Assembly: GCA_910587705.1 (NCBI GenBank)
Contig: CAJUMX010000005.1
Coordinates: 120,773-184,772, forward strand
Length of the DNA stretch: 64,000 bases
Reading direction: 5' to 3'
DNA from: an uncultured Oscillibacter sp.
GTDB lineage: Bacteria; Bacillota; Clostridia; Oscillospirales; Oscillospiraceae
The notes beneath the pieces are model-generated. The model had not been told where the DNA came from, did not search any database, and saw only the letters and a program-made list of their open reading frames with translations. The stretch's first letter is position 1. The number at the start of each line of letters is the position of its first letter. Shown here in pieces: positions 42,940 to 51,890 of the stretch. The position numbers and the translations under genes were made by a program.

Positions 42940-45900
42940 TTAGGTGCTTTCCGCAGGGACGGCCTCCGCCTCAGGGGCTGGGGCCTCCGGGACCTCGGAA
43001 GTGGGAAGCTCCTTACCCTTGCGCCCAAAGAGGGGCTTCCGGGGCTTCTTGGGTTTGTCCTTCCGGCGGAAAATGTGACTGAGGTTGTCGATGACGGAAT
43101 AGTACACCGGCGTGAACACCAGGGTCACAATGGTGGAGATCACCATGCCCGCGATCATCGTGATGCCCATGTCGGACATCATTTCGTTGGTCTCCCCGAT
43201 TCCCATGGCCATGGGGACCATGGCGAGGATAGTGGTCAGGGTGGTCATCAGGATGGGCCGCACCCGGAGGGGGCAGGCGTGGAGGATGGCGGTTTCCCGG
43301 TCCTCGCCCCGGGCCCTTCGGATCTTGATGTACTCCACCAGAATGATGGAGGAGTTGACCACCGTGCCCGCCAGCATGATGATGGAGACCAGGGACAGCA
43401 TGGAGAGGTCCCGCCCCGTGACGGGCAGGCCGAAGAGGGACCCGGTAAAGGCCACCGGGAGAATCAGCATGACCATGACGGGCATGAGGAAGCTCTCAAA
43501 CTGCACCGCCAGAACGAAATACACCAGTAGCAGCGCCGCCGCCAGGGCAATGAGCAGATCGCCGAAGCTCTCCATCATGGTCTCATAGGAGCCGTCGGTC
43601 TCCACGGCGTAGCCCTGGGGGAAGGTGTAGCTGTTCAGAATCTCCCAAATCGCCACGGTCATGGCAGCGGTGTCACCGCTGACGGAGTCGCCGGAGATGG
43701 TCACCTGCCGGGTCTGGTTGGACCGAACGATGGTCTGGGGAGCCTGCTCAATGGCGACGTTCGCCACGGAGCCCAGGGGCACCGTGCCGCCCATGGCGGA
43801 GGGCACGCCCATGGATTTCAGCGCGTCCAGGCTCTTGGCCGCCGCGCCGCCGCCCCGGACCACCACGTCCAGCTCGCGGCTGTTGATGGTCACCTTCGTG
43901 GCGGTGGAGCCGGTGAGCTCCGACCGAACCGCCTGGCCAATGGAGGCGGCGGTGAGGCCGTACTGGGCGGCGGCCTCCCGGTTCACGGAGACCTTCACCT
44001 GGGGCACCTCGTCGGAGAGGGAGCTCTTCACGTTCACCGCGTCGGGCAGGGCCTCAATTTGGGAGATCAGGTCGTTTGCCAGGAAGGCCAGGGTATCGTA
44101 GTCGTCTCCCTCGATGTTGACCGCAATGTCTCCTCCTCCGCCCATCATCATATCCGCGTCGGAGGCGGAGACGGTGATTTCACAACCGGCGACATCCCGC
44201 ACCGCCGCCCGGAGGGCAACGGCAATGTCGTTGCTGCCCCGGGTCCGCTGGGACTTGGAGCCGATATCCAGCATCATGGTGACGGACTCGTTGGAGGCAA
44301 TATAGAACATCTCCTCAATTTCCGGAACCTCCGTCTCCGCAATGGCGGTAACCCGGTCGGCAATGACCGAGGTCTCATTTAGCTGGGAGCCGATGGGCAT
44401 GCTGACGTTGATGGTGATTTGCCCCTGGTCCATGTCGGGGATGAGGACCATCTTGGTGTTCACCAGGGTGATACCGAAGAGAACCACCAGGGCAAAGGAG
44501 GCCGCCATGCCTAAGAAAAGGTGATGGACAAAGTAGTCCAGGGTTTTCAAATAGAAGGCGCTGATCTTCTCCACCAGCCGCTTCAAGGGGCCGGGCTGCT
44601 TCCCAGCTTGTTTTTCCTGGCGGCGGCGGACCTTCTCCTCATCCAGGGTGAAGTAGCAGAGAAGGGGCACCAGGGTCAGGGAGATGACCAGGGAGGCAAA
44701 GATCAAAGAGGCAATGGTCAGGCAGAAATCCTTGAACATCATCCCCGCCATGCCCCCGGTGAGGGCCAGGGGGACAAAGACCGCCTCGGTGGTGAGGGTG
44801 GAGGCCAGGACGGAGCTGGTGACCTCCTTGGTGCCCTCGATGCAGGCGTCCGCCCGGCTGCGGCCCTCGGCGGAGAAGCGGTAGATGTTTTCCAGCACCA
44901 CGATGGAGTTATCCACAATCATGCCCACGCCCATGGCGATGCCGCCTAAGGACATCATGTTCAGCGTCAGGTTAAAGGCCCGCATGAGGACGAAAACCGT
45001 CAAAATGCAGATGGGCATGGACACGGCGATGGTCAGCGTGGCCCCGCCCCGGCGGAGGAACAGCAGCACCACAACGGCCGCCAGCAGCACGCCCTGGAGG
45101 ATGTTCTGATAGGCGGCGTCCACGGTTTGGTTGATGTAGTCGCTGGCGAGGTAGGGGGCGGAATAGCGAAGGCTGGGATTCTCCGCCTTCAGGTTTTCCA
45201 GCCGCTTTACCACCTGCTCGGAGACATAGACCTCGTTGGCGGCGGACTGCTTGGAGACCTGGAGGACCACACAGGCGGCCTCGCCGGACTTCGCCATGGC
45301 GTCCATGTCCTTGTCCTCCAGGGTGACGTTGGCCACTTCAGAGAGCCGCACGGCCCCGCCGGTGGGCAGGGAGAGAATCATATTGCGCACGTCGTCCACC
45401 GTCTGGAACTTGGCGTCGGTGGAGACGGTGAGCTTTTTGGACCCGTTTTCCAGGCTGCCGCCGGGGTAGATCAGGTTCTGCCCCGCCAGAAATTGGGACA
45501 CGTAGGAGGCAGAGAGGCCATAGCCCGCCGCCCGGGTGGGGTCCAGCTCCACGGCGATCTGTTGGCTGACGCCGCCGTTCACCGTCACCTGGGCCACGCC
45601 ATTGATGCGCTCTAGGGCGGGAACCACCAGGTCCTCCGCTATGCTCTGAAGCTGGCTTAAGTCCTCGCCCACCAGGGCGATCATGGCTGTGGGCATTAGG
45701 GCGCTGAGGTTCATGTTGATGATCACCGGGTCCATGGCGTCCTCCGGGAGGCTCACCATGTCGAACTGCTCCCGAAGCTTCGTGGCGGCGATGTCTAGAT
45801 CCGTGCCGTCCACATAAGTAATTTGAATCTGGCTCACGCCGTCGGAGGAGGTGGAGGAAATCTCATCCACGCCGGGAACGGACATGATGGCTCCCTCCAG

Positions 45901-46098
45901 GGGCCGGGTGACCAGCTCCTCAATGTCGCTGGGGTTGGCCCCGGTGTAATAGCAGGCCACCACAGCCATGGGCATCTCCATCTCCGGCATCAGGGCCATC
46001 TGGAGCTGGGTGGCGAACATCAATCCAAAGACGCAGATCAAAATGCTGGCCAGAATGGTGGCCACCTTATGCTGGATACTCGCTCTGGCAATACTCAT
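42940..46098 (-). CDS. RND-family multidrug efflux transporter (AcrB-like)
   Basis: A 1052-residue inner-membrane pump: span 1 at about residues 10-30, large outside loops, and a central span cluster with LGGIAMGVGMIVDNSIVVLENIYR, the proton-relay TM4 region, plus the repeated second half (GTVVNSSIILVEYI). Length is typical of HAE1 pumps. It would extrude drugs or lipids by proton antiport through the adaptor and TolC-like protein encoded just upstream in the same operon (6-base gap). RND pumps of the AcrB type are uncommon in single-membrane Firmicutes. Confidence 0.94.
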   Translation of the reverse strand: MSIARASIQHKVATILASILICVFGLMFATQLQMALMPEMEMPMAVVACYYTGANPSDIEELVTRPLEGAIMSVPGVDEISSTSSDGVSQIQITYVDGTDLDIAATKLREQFDMVSLPEDAMDPVIINMNLSALMPTAMIALVGEDLSQLQSIAEDLVVPALERINGVAQVTVNGGVSQQIAVELDPTRAAGYGLSASYVSQFLAGQNLIYPGGSLENGSKKLTVSTDAKFQTVDDVRNMILSLPTGGAVRLSEVANVTLEDKDMDAMAKSGEAACVVLQVSKQSAANEVYVSEQVVKRLENLKAENPSLRYSAPYLASDYINQTVDAAYQNILQGVLLAAVVVLLFLRRGGATLTIAVSMPICILTVFVLMRAFNLTLNMMSLGGIAMGVGMIVDNSIVVLENIYRFSAEGRSRADACIEGTKEVTSSVLASTLTTEAVFVPLALTGGMAGMMFKDFCLTIASLIFASLVISLTLVPLLCYFTLDEEKVRRRQEKQAGKQPGPLKRLVEKISAFYLKTLDYFVHHLFLGMAASFALVVLFGITLVNTKMVLIPDMDQGQITINVSMPIGSQLNETSVIADRVTAIAETEVPEIEEMFYIASNESVTMMLDIGSKSQRTRGSNDIAVALRAAVRDVAGCEITVSASDADMMMGGGGDIAVNIEGDDYDTLAFLANDLISQIEALPDAVNVKSSLSDEVPQVKVSVNREAAAQYGLTAASIGQAVRSELTGSTATKVTINSRELDVVVRGGGAAAKSLDALKSMGVPSAMGGTVPLGSVANVAIEQAPQTIVRSNQTRQVTISGDSVSGDTAAMTVAIWEILNSYTFPQGYAVETDGSYETMMESFGDLLIALAAALLLVYFVLAVQFESFLMPVMVMLILPVAFTGSLFGLPVTGRDLSMLSLVSIIMLAGTVVNSSIILVEYIKIRRARGEDRETAILHACPLRVRPILMTTLTTILAMVPMAMGIGETNEMMSDMGITMIAGMVISTIVTLVFTPVYYSVIDNLSHIFRRKDKPKKPRKPLFGRKGKELPTSEVPEAPAPEAEAVPAEST

Positions 46099-46104
46099 GT
46101 TCTC

Positions 46105-47352
46105 TTATTCCCCCTGGCCGTCCTGGGGCGCGGCCTCTTCGCCGGATTCCGGGCTCTCCGCCGGGTCCTCCGCCGGAGCGGGAGCCTCCTCGCCGGAGAC
46201 GACGCGAACCGGGTCGCCGTCGTTCAGGTAGGCCTGCCCCACTGTGACCAGCTGCTGCCCGGCGGTAAGGCCGGTGAGGATTTCCGTCACGCCGTTTCCA
46301 GTGAGGCCCGCAGTAACCTCCACGTACCGGGCGGCGTCGCCTTCCACCACGAAAACGTATTGGGTCTCGCCCCGGGTCAGCACCGCCTCGGTGGGAACGA
46401 CGATGGTGTTCTCCGACACGTCGGTGTGGAAGGTCACATCGGCGAACATGCCCGCCAGCAGCCCGTCGGTGTCAGAGGGCAGGGACAGCGTGACGGTGTA
46501 GAGCCGGGTCTGCATGTTGGCCGCCCGCTCCACGGAGCGGATGGTGGCCTCAAGGGTCTGATTCGCCGCGCTGACGGACACGTCCGCCTTGTCCCCCACC
46601 GAGAGCTTCGGCACCAGGGCCTCGGACACCTGGACCACAGCCTTCATCTGCTCCGCCCCGTCGATGACGGCCACGGGAGCGGCGTTGGAGATGAAGCCTC
46701 CCTCGGTGGCGTTCATGGTCACCAGGGTGCCGCTGCTGGGGGCAATGACGTTACCCCGGGCGTCCACATTCTCCAGCACCGTGTCCAGCTGCTCCACGTT
46801 GGAAAGGGCGTTCTGCATCCCCGCCTCCAGCTGGGAGAGGGTGGAGTTCCGCTGGGCAATGGCGCTTTGGAGCTGGAGCTCCGCCTGGTCAATCTCCATT
46901 TGAGAGGCCGCGCCAATCTCATAGAGCTCCTTCAAGTCCCGGACGTTCTTCTCCGCCAGGGCGATCTGCTTTTCAAAGACCGCCGACTGGTCGTTGTAGC
47001 TCTGGGCGGAGGAGCGGTAGCTGATGCTGGCGGCATTGTGAGAGGCCAGGGTGCTCCCAAGGTCCAGGGTGCACAGCATGTCGCCGGCCTTCACCTCGTC
47101 TCCCGCCTCGGCGTAGACGGCGGTGCATTTGGCGCTGACGGCCACCATGATGGTGGACTGATCCTCCGCCAGAAGCTGGCCGGAGACAGTGTTCTCCGTA
47201 TAGATGGTATCCGCCCCAATGCTCTGCACCTGGACGGCCACGCCCGGGTTGACGGGCTCTTCCTCCGGCGTGTCCTCTGTCCCGCCGCAGGCGGCCAGGG
47301 ACAGCGCCAGCACGGCGGCAAGCAGCGCCGCCAGGATTCTGTTCTTTGTCAT
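46105..47352 (-). CDS. RND efflux adaptor lipoprotein (AcrA/MexA-like)
   Basis: A 415-residue membrane-fusion protein. Signal with lipobox LAACGG (Cys about 22) replaces the N-terminal span. A lipoyl half (CTAVYAEAGDEVKAGDMLCTLD), coiled-coil hairpin (FEKQIALAEKNVRDLKEL ...), second lipoyl half (APSSGTLVTMNATEGGFIS) and barrel follow. TTGGAGG lies before ATG 47352. The order TolC-adaptor-RND and short gaps indicate one transcription unit under TetR control. Confidence 0.92.
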   Translation of the reverse strand: MTKNRILAALLAAVLALSLAACGGTEDTPEEEPVNPGVAVQVQSIGADTIYTENTVSGQLLAEDQSTIMVAVSAKCTAVYAEAGDEVKAGDMLCTLDLGSTLASHNAASISYRSSAQSYNDQSAVFEKQIALAEKNVRDLKELYEIGAASQMEIDQAELQLQSAIAQRNSTLSQLEAGMQNALSNVEQLDTVLENVDARGNVIAPSSGTLVTMNATEGGFISNAAPVAVIDGAEQMKAVVQVSEALVPKLSVGDKADVSVSAANQTLEATIRSVERAANMQTRLYTVTLSLPSDTDGLLAGMFADVTFHTDVSENTIVVPTEAVLTRGETQYVFVVEGDAARYVEVTAGLTGNGVTEILTGLTAGQQLVTVGQAYLNDGDPVRVVSGEEAPAPAEDPAESPESGEEAAPQDGQGE

Positions 47353-47382
47353 GTAGTTCCTCCAAATCATCGTCGCTGGTCT

Positions 47383-48816
47383 TTAAGTCCCGGTCTGGCC
47401 GCTGCTCATCACACCGTAGTTCACGGCCCAATAATAGGTCCGATAGGCGGTGAACAGGTTTCGCCGTGCGGTCTCCACGGCCTCCTTGGCCTCCGTCAGC
47501 TGGTCCTCCGCGTCCAGAAGGGCATTGTGGGAAATGGTCCCCTGGCGGTACTTCAGCTCCTGAGAGGCGTAGGTATTCTCCTGGAAGGCCAGGGAGGTCT
47601 GGGCGGAGCGCAGAACCTGCTGGTAATCCTTTACAGAGTCAAAGGCATTGCGGAAGTTCATCTCAAAGCTCTGCACCGCCATCTTGTACTCGTACAGCGC
47701 CGCCTCATAGGTGTGACGGGCGCTGCGGACGTTGTATGTATTCTGGGCATAGCTGGCCCGGGTGTCGTCATAGGTGTCCCCGGCCTCATCCAGCTTTTTC
47801 TTGGCGGCGAAGAGGTCATAGCTGCGGGTCTTGGCCTCCTCCAGGTCCGGCTTATAGTCCATGGAGTCCACCAGCCCCTGGCTCAACGCTGGGAGGGGGC
47901 CCAGGACCAGGGAGCCGTTGAGGTCCGCTCCCACCATGGACTGCATTTGCAGCTTGCAGCGGCGGAGGTTCATCTCCAGGGTGCTGAGGTTGCTTTGGAG
48001 GGTGGCCCGGCCGTTTCGCACCTGCTCCAGGGTCAGAGCGGAAATCTGCCCCAGCTCATAGCGGAGCTCCATTTCCTCCAGCTGGCGGTCCAGGGCGGTG
48101 AGGTTCCGCCGGAGCGTTTCCTTGGTCTGCTCCAGCTCCAAAATGGCAAAGTACAGGGACTCCGCTCCCACCACGGTGAGGTCCTGGGCGTTTTTCAGCT
48201 GCCGCCGGGCAGCGGCGGAATCCTTTTGGAGCTTGCCGGAGGCAAGCTCCGATACATTGGCGCTGAGGCTGGCATAGGAGCTGGCCAGGTTGGAAATTAC
48301 AAAGCCCTGCATAGCCCCCTCCATGGGGGTGGAGACGGGAATCTGGGCGTACATCTTCTGGGCGGCCTCCAGGCTGGTCATCTGGGCGTTCAGGCTCTGG
48401 TACATGTCGGTGTAATCCATGGCGTCGATGGAGGCGATGGACTCCTGGAGCATCCTTGCCGTCAGGCTTCCCTCCAGCACCTTGTCCCGCAGGTCCTCAA
48501 AGGCCAGATAGCGGAAGTCGTCCTCCCCGGTGAAAACCAGCTCGTCGTCCATCGTGCTGTCCCCGGCAGTGGTCTCCGGCGTTCCGTCGGGCCGCACCAC
48601 AATGGGGTTTCCGCCGTCTCCGGCGGCGGGGGGCAGCGCGTCGGGGGCCTCTGGGGGCGCATCCGCCTCCTCCGCGGCCTCCTCTTCGGGGAGCGCTTCC
48701 TCCCCGGCGGTGTTTGGCGTTTCCCCCTCCTGGTCCGTCTGGGCCAGGGCGGGTATGGCGCACAGCGACAGCGCCAAAGCCAGCACCAGCGCCAGCGCAA
48801 TCCATTGCTTCCTCAT
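47383..48816 (-). CDS. TolC-family efflux protein
   Basis: A 477-residue exported protein: signal peptide (MRKQWIALALVLALALSLC, cleavage near ALA-QT), an acidic Pro/Glu/Ala-rich spacer, then long alpha-helical hairpins with the OEP repeat pattern (LEQTKETLRRNLTALDRQLEEM, YRQGTISHNALLDAEDQLTEAK). In Gram-negatives TolC spans the outer membrane; in a presumed single-membrane organism its role is unclear. A hairpin (CCTTCCCCC/GGGGGAAGG, about 48899-48917) separates it from tetR. Confidence 0.85.
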   Translation of the reverse strand: MRKQWIALALVLALALSLCAIPALAQTDQEGETPNTAGEEALPEEEAAEEADAPPEAPDALPPAAGDGGNPIVVRPDGTPETTAGDSTMDDELVFTGEDDFRYLAFEDLRDKVLEGSLTARMLQESIASIDAMDYTDMYQSLNAQMTSLEAAQKMYAQIPVSTPMEGAMQGFVISNLASSYASLSANVSELASGKLQKDSAAARRQLKNAQDLTVVGAESLYFAILELEQTKETLRRNLTALDRQLEEMELRYELGQISALTLEQVRNGRATLQSNLSTLEMNLRRCKLQMQSMVGADLNGSLVLGPLPALSQGLVDSMDYKPDLEEAKTRSYDLFAAKKKLDEAGDTYDDTRASYAQNTYNVRSARHTYEAALYEYKMAVQSFEMNFRNAFDSVKDYQQVLRSAQTSLAFQENTYASQELKYRQGTISHNALLDAEDQLTEAKEAVETARRNLFTAYRTYYWAVNYGVMSSGQTGT

Positions 48817-48930
48817 GTCGTCCTCCTTGTATATAGGTCTCCCATCCCACAGGTGCGGGAGCGTCTCCGTCTCTTCGGGGCCGTCACCCCTGTTTTACAC
48901 CTTCCCCCTGGGGGAAGGTCAAGAAAAATT

Positions 48931-49551
48931 TCAAGAAGTTTCCCCAGTCCGCAGACTGCCATACTTCACGATCTCCAGCTTGGCCGCCAGCTCCTCCCGG
49001 TGGAGGGTTCGTTCCTCCGGGCAGAGCATGGCATCCATGCACGCGCTGCCCAGGGCCGCCATCAGCAGGCAAAAGACCACCCGTCCATACTCCGGGCTGG
49101 GGTCCCGGAGGCCGGAGAGGTCGGTCAGGTCCCAGATTCCGTCCAGCAGCCGCTGGCCCGGACGGGTGGGAAGGAACTTCTGAATGTCCACTCCCTGGTT
49201 GTTTCGAATGAAGCTCACACACCGCTCCATCATCGGGTCCAGGGAGGATTCCTGGGCGGTCATGCGGTCGAAGCAGTCCAGCTGGGCCTGGAAGATGTCC
49301 CCGCCGTTGGCCTTCAGCACCCGGCGGTACTCCTCCTTGACGTGGTTCCGCACCTCCTCCAGGAGGTAGGCGAACAGGTCCTCCTTATCAGCGAAGTACT
49401 GGTAGAAGCTCCCTCGGGGGATGCCTGCCCGGCGGACGATCTGGTTGATGGAGACGTCGGTGAAGCGGGCCCCGGCGAACTCCTCCCAAGCGGCGTCGAG
49501 AAAGCGACGCCGCTTCTCCTCCGGCAGCCGGAGGAAGGTCTCTGTACACAT
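48931..49551 (-). CDS. TetR-family repressor of the efflux operon
   Basis: A 206-residue regulator: N-terminal helix-turn-helix with FTDVSINQIVRRAGIPRGSFYQYFADKEDL (about 30-58), the family hallmark, and a variable ligand-binding domain. It is the first gene of the tolC-adaptor-RND operon and has two operators directly after its -10, so it represses itself and the pump until a ligand binds. Confidence 0.93.
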   Translation of the reverse strand: MCTETFLRLPEEKRRRFLDAAWEEFAGARFTDVSINQIVRRAGIPRGSFYQYFADKEDLFAYLLEEVRNHVKEEYRRVLKANGGDIFQAQLDCFDRMTAQESSLDPMMERCVSFIRNNQGVDIQKFLPTRPGQRLLDGIWDLTDLSGLRDPSPEYGRVVFCLLMAALGSACMDAMLCPEERTLHREELAAKLEIVKYGSLRTGETS

Positions 49552-49572
49552 ATGTATCTATCACCCCAAACA

Positions 49573-49635
49573 TGACACCCTGTCATTTTGTGACAAGCTG
49601 TCACTTATTATAGTCAGGGCTAACGGCGCTGTCAA
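49573..49635 (-). promoter_or_regulatory. tetR-efflux promoter with two TetR operators
   Basis: Minus strand TTGACA (49635-49630), 17 bp, TATAAT (49612-49607), a consensus promoter. Two palindromes, TGACAAGCTGTCA (49591-49603) and TGACACCCTGTCA (49573-49585), begin four bases after the -10, centres 18 bp apart. The TGACA-N3-TGTCA form and position fit autorepression. Confidence 0.92.
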
Positions 49636-49718
49636 CCGTTTTGTGCCGCCCGGGGCGTTAAGTTTCTGTGAATAAAGAAGTGAGGCCGCCGTCCTCTTCC
49701 AGGACGGCGGCCGGGCGT

Positions 49719-50168
49719 TCAGTATTTCTTGTCCAGCAGACGGTAGAGCACCCATCCGGCGAGAATCTGGAACACCATGTAGCCCGCCAGAAACAGGATC
49801 AGCAGACGGCTGGCGGCTTCCTCCACCATGCCCAGCTTTCCGAGAATGGAAAAGGCGGTCATCGACACCGCCGCGGCCAGCAGCCCGAGGGTATAGGCCA
49901 TGCGCCCGGACTTGTTCCGCAGCATCTCCTTCCGCTCGTCCCGGAGCTCGATCTGCTCCTCCTCCAGGTGCCTTTGGTAAGAGTCGGCGGTTTCCAGCTT
50001 GGTCCATTTCACGTACTTATAGACCTGCACAGCACCGGGAGCGGTAAAGGCCCCGAAAAAGCCGCAGAATAGGCTGTCCAAGGGCGTTTCCAGCAGCAGC
50101 GCCGCCAGCAGGAACAGGATTCCCCCGGCAATCATACCCAGGCCGAACCAGAGTTCCCTCTTCTTCAT
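49719..50168 (-). CDS. Unknown four-span membrane protein
   Basis: A 149-residue protein: two spans at about 7-45 (FGLGMIAGGILFLLAALLL ... FFGAFTAPGAVQVYKYV), a charged helical cytoplasmic part (HLEEEQIELRDERKEMLRN), and two spans at about 95-145, ending KKY. Similar small proteins with a Glu/Arg helix between span pairs occur beside XRE regulators in Clostridia; function unknown. Its start overlaps the XRE stop (ATGA), so both are made together. Confidence 0.7.
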   Translation of the reverse strand: MKKRELWFGLGMIAGGILFLLAALLLETPLDSLFCGFFGAFTAPGAVQVYKYVKWTKLETADSYQRHLEEEQIELRDERKEMLRNKSGRMAYTLGLLAAAVSMTAFSILGKLGMVEEAASRLLILFLAGYMVFQILAGWVLYRLLDKKY

Positions 50169-50371
50169 GGCATATCCTTCCTTTCGTGAATGAAAATCTC
50201 CTCAATGGGGAGTCCAAAAAAATCGGAAATGGTAAAGGCCAATTCCAGCGACGGGCTGTACCGCCCGGTCTCAATGGAGCTGACGGTCTGCCGGGAAACC
50301 CGGATGGCCTTGGCGAACTCCTCCTGCCGCAGCCCCCGGCTCTTCCGCAGCTCTTCCACGCGGTTCTTCAT
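50165..50371 (-). CDS. XRE-family regulator of the membrane-protein operon
   Basis: A 68-residue helix-turn-helix protein of the YozG-type: RGLRQEEFAKAIRVSRQTVSSIETGRYSPSLELAFTI then FFGLPIEEIF. AAAGGAGG precedes the ATG. Three copies of a 16 bp palindrome cover its promoter and leader, so it very likely represses its own operon. Confidence 0.9.
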   Translation of the reverse strand: MKNRVEELRKSRGLRQEEFAKAIRVSRQTVSSIETGRYSPSLELAFTISDFFGLPIEEIFIHERKDMP

Positions 50372-50387
50372 AGCCGCCTCCTTTCGC

Positions 50388-50489
50388 GTAAAGGTTCCTT
50401 TACAAATTGGAGCGGCCGTCTCCCTCTATGTAAAGGTTCCTTTACCCATATGCTACCACAGGTCTCGCCCTTTGTCAAGGGTCCTTTAC
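50388..50489 (-). promoter_or_regulatory. XRE operon promoter with three operators
   Basis: GTAAAGGTTCCTTTAC occurs at 50388-50403 and 50430-50445 (both perfect palindromes) and as GTCAAGGGTCCTTTAC at 50474-50489. Promoter on the minus strand: TTGACA (50478-50473), 17 bp, TAGCAT (50455-50450) with extended TG. The third site overlaps the -35, the second covers the start, the first sits just before the ribosome site. Spacing 42 and 44 bp, about four helical turns. Confidence 0.92.
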
Positions 50490-50505
50490 ATGAAATTCCC
50501 CTGCC

Positions 50506-50534
50506 TTGCAATTTCCCTGGCCCTGTAGTATCAT
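50506..50534 (+). promoter_or_regulatory. Sigma-A promoter for the zinc-binding lipoprotein gene
   Basis: TTGCAA, 17 bp, TATCAT; lies back to back with the XRE promoter. No Zur-like palindrome was found near it. Confidence 0.75.
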
Positions 50535-50567
50535 AGAGAAACTGCTAAACGAAAACGAGGACCATTC

Positions 50568-51545
50568 ATGAAACGAATTTTCCCCGCCCTCTGCGCCCTG
50601 CTGCTTTTAACCGCCTGCGGTCCGGACCTGCCGCCGGAACATTCGGAACGACTGCAAATCGTCGCCGCCGTATTCCCGGCCTATGACTTTGCCCGCGCCG
50701 CCGCTGGGGAGCTGGCGGACGTGACGCTGCTGCTGCCCCCCGGGGTGGAGAGCCACTCCTACGAGCCCACCCCGGCGGACATCCTCCGGGTCCAGCGCTG
50801 CGACCTCTTCATCTACCTGGGCGGCGAGTCCGACGCCTGGGTGGACACCATCCTCTCCGCCACCGAGCCTTGGGGGGACGTGCTGCGGATGATCGACTGC
50901 GTGGACCTTTTGGAGGAGGAGACCGTGGAGGGGATGCAGGGGGGCCACGACCATGATCACGAAGAGGACCACGATCACCTGGGCGAGGTAATGAGCATGG
51001 ACGAGCACGTCTGGACCGCCCCCCGAAACGCCGCCGCCATCACCCGCCGCCTGGGGGAGCGGCTGGCCGCCCTGGACCCGGCTCACGCCGGTGCCTACGC
51101 CGCCGGAGCCGAGGCCTATGCCCTGGAGCTGGAGGCCCTGGACCAGGAGTTTGCCGCCTTCTTCGACGGACAGCCAGACCGGACCATGGTCTTTGGGGAC
51201 CGCTTCCCCCTCCTCTACTTTGCGGATGCCTATGATCTGGACTACTACGCCGCCTTTCCCGGCTGCGGGGCCCAGACGGAGCCCTCGGCGGCCACGGTCG
51301 CCTTTTTGACAAAGAAGGTCCAGGCAGAGCGGCTCCCCACAGTCTGGTATATCGAGTTTTCCAACCATCTGGTGGCGGACAGCATTGCCGAGGCCGCCGG
51401 AGTGGAGACGGCCCAATTCCACACCTGCCACAACGTAAGCCGGGCAGACCTGGAGGCGGGGGCCACCTATCTCTCCTTGATGGAAACCAACCTGGAGACC
51501 CTGCGGGCGCATATGCAGCCGCAGCAAGACGACGTTAGACGTTAA
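50568..51545 (+). CDS. Zinc/manganese ABC transporter substrate-binding lipoprotein (ZnuA-like)
   Basis: A 325-residue cluster A-I metal receptor: signal with lipobox LTACG (Cys about 17), PPGVESHSYEPTPAD (first metal His), a His/Asp-rich loop GHDHDHEEDHDH (about 127-138) typical of zinc receptors, DEHVWTAPRNA (second His), and FGDRFPLLYFADAYDL. It would bring Zn(II) to an ABC permease. No ATPase or permease gene is adjacent, so it is an orphan here. A short unknown gene follows after 12 bases. Confidence 0.9.
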   Translation: MKRIFPALCALLLLTACGPDLPPEHSERLQIVAAVFPAYDFARAAAGELADVTLLLPPGVESHSYEPTPADILRVQRCDLFIYLGGESDAWVDTILSATEPWGDVLRMIDCVDLLEEETVEGMQGGHDHDHEEDHDHLGEVMSMDEHVWTAPRNAAAITRRLGERLAALDPAHAGAYAAGAEAYALELEALDQEFAAFFDGQPDRTMVFGDRFPLLYFADAYDLDYYAAFPGCGAQTEPSAATVAFLTKKVQAERLPTVWYIEFSNHLVADSIAEAAGVETAQFHTCHNVSRADLEAGATYLSLMETNLETLRAHMQPQQDDVRR

Positions 51546-51557
51546 AGGAGGCGCGTC

Positions 51558-51854
51558 ATGGAACACGCTTTTGACTTTCTGACCCTGGATTTTTTCACCC
51601 GGGCGGCGACATTCCCTGGGAGCCTGGGGACCTTCCGCTACCGCTTCCAGCGCACCGGCTGGATGGGAGACGGGGAAATCCAGGCGTGGGTGTATGAGAA
51701 TGTCTGCTTTGAGCTGGCGGAGCACCCGGAAACGGAGACCTTCCCCTGGACGGAGGAGGGCATCGCCGCTTTGAAAGACTGGCTGGACCAAAAGCTGGCG
51801 GAGCGCGGGACGGAGCCCTACCGGATTCCCTATCCACCGGCGGCAAAAACCTAA
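51558..51854 (+). CDS. Unknown 98-residue protein downstream of the zinc receptor
   Basis: Begins MEHAFDFLTLDFFTRAATF; aromatic-rich, with GWMGDGEIQAWVYENVCFEL and WTEEGIAALKDWLDQKL. No signal, membrane span or metal motif, and no family I can name. AAAGGAGG precedes the ATG. Co-transcribed with the zinc receptor and closed by a strong terminator. Confidence 0.65.
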   Translation: MEHAFDFLTLDFFTRAATFPGSLGTFRYRFQRTGWMGDGEIQAWVYENVCFELAEHPETETFPWTEEGIAALKDWLDQKLAERGTEPYRIPYPPAAKT

Positions 51855-51886
51855 ACGACGGCCCTCCCCTTTGGGAGGGCCGTCGT
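51855..51886. terminator. Bidirectional terminator
   Basis: A 14 bp perfect stem ACGACGGCCCTCCC / GGGAGGGCCGTCGT with a 4-base loop between convergent genes. Confidence 0.9.
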
Positions 51887-51890
51887 CTGT

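Noticed and set aside
45823..49575. 1250-codon open frame on the + strand across the RND operon
   Set aside because: It is the complement of intact adaptor, TolC and TetR genes; its product is Gly/His/Leu/Gln-rich low-complexity sequence without any motif, a usual shadow in GC-rich DNA.
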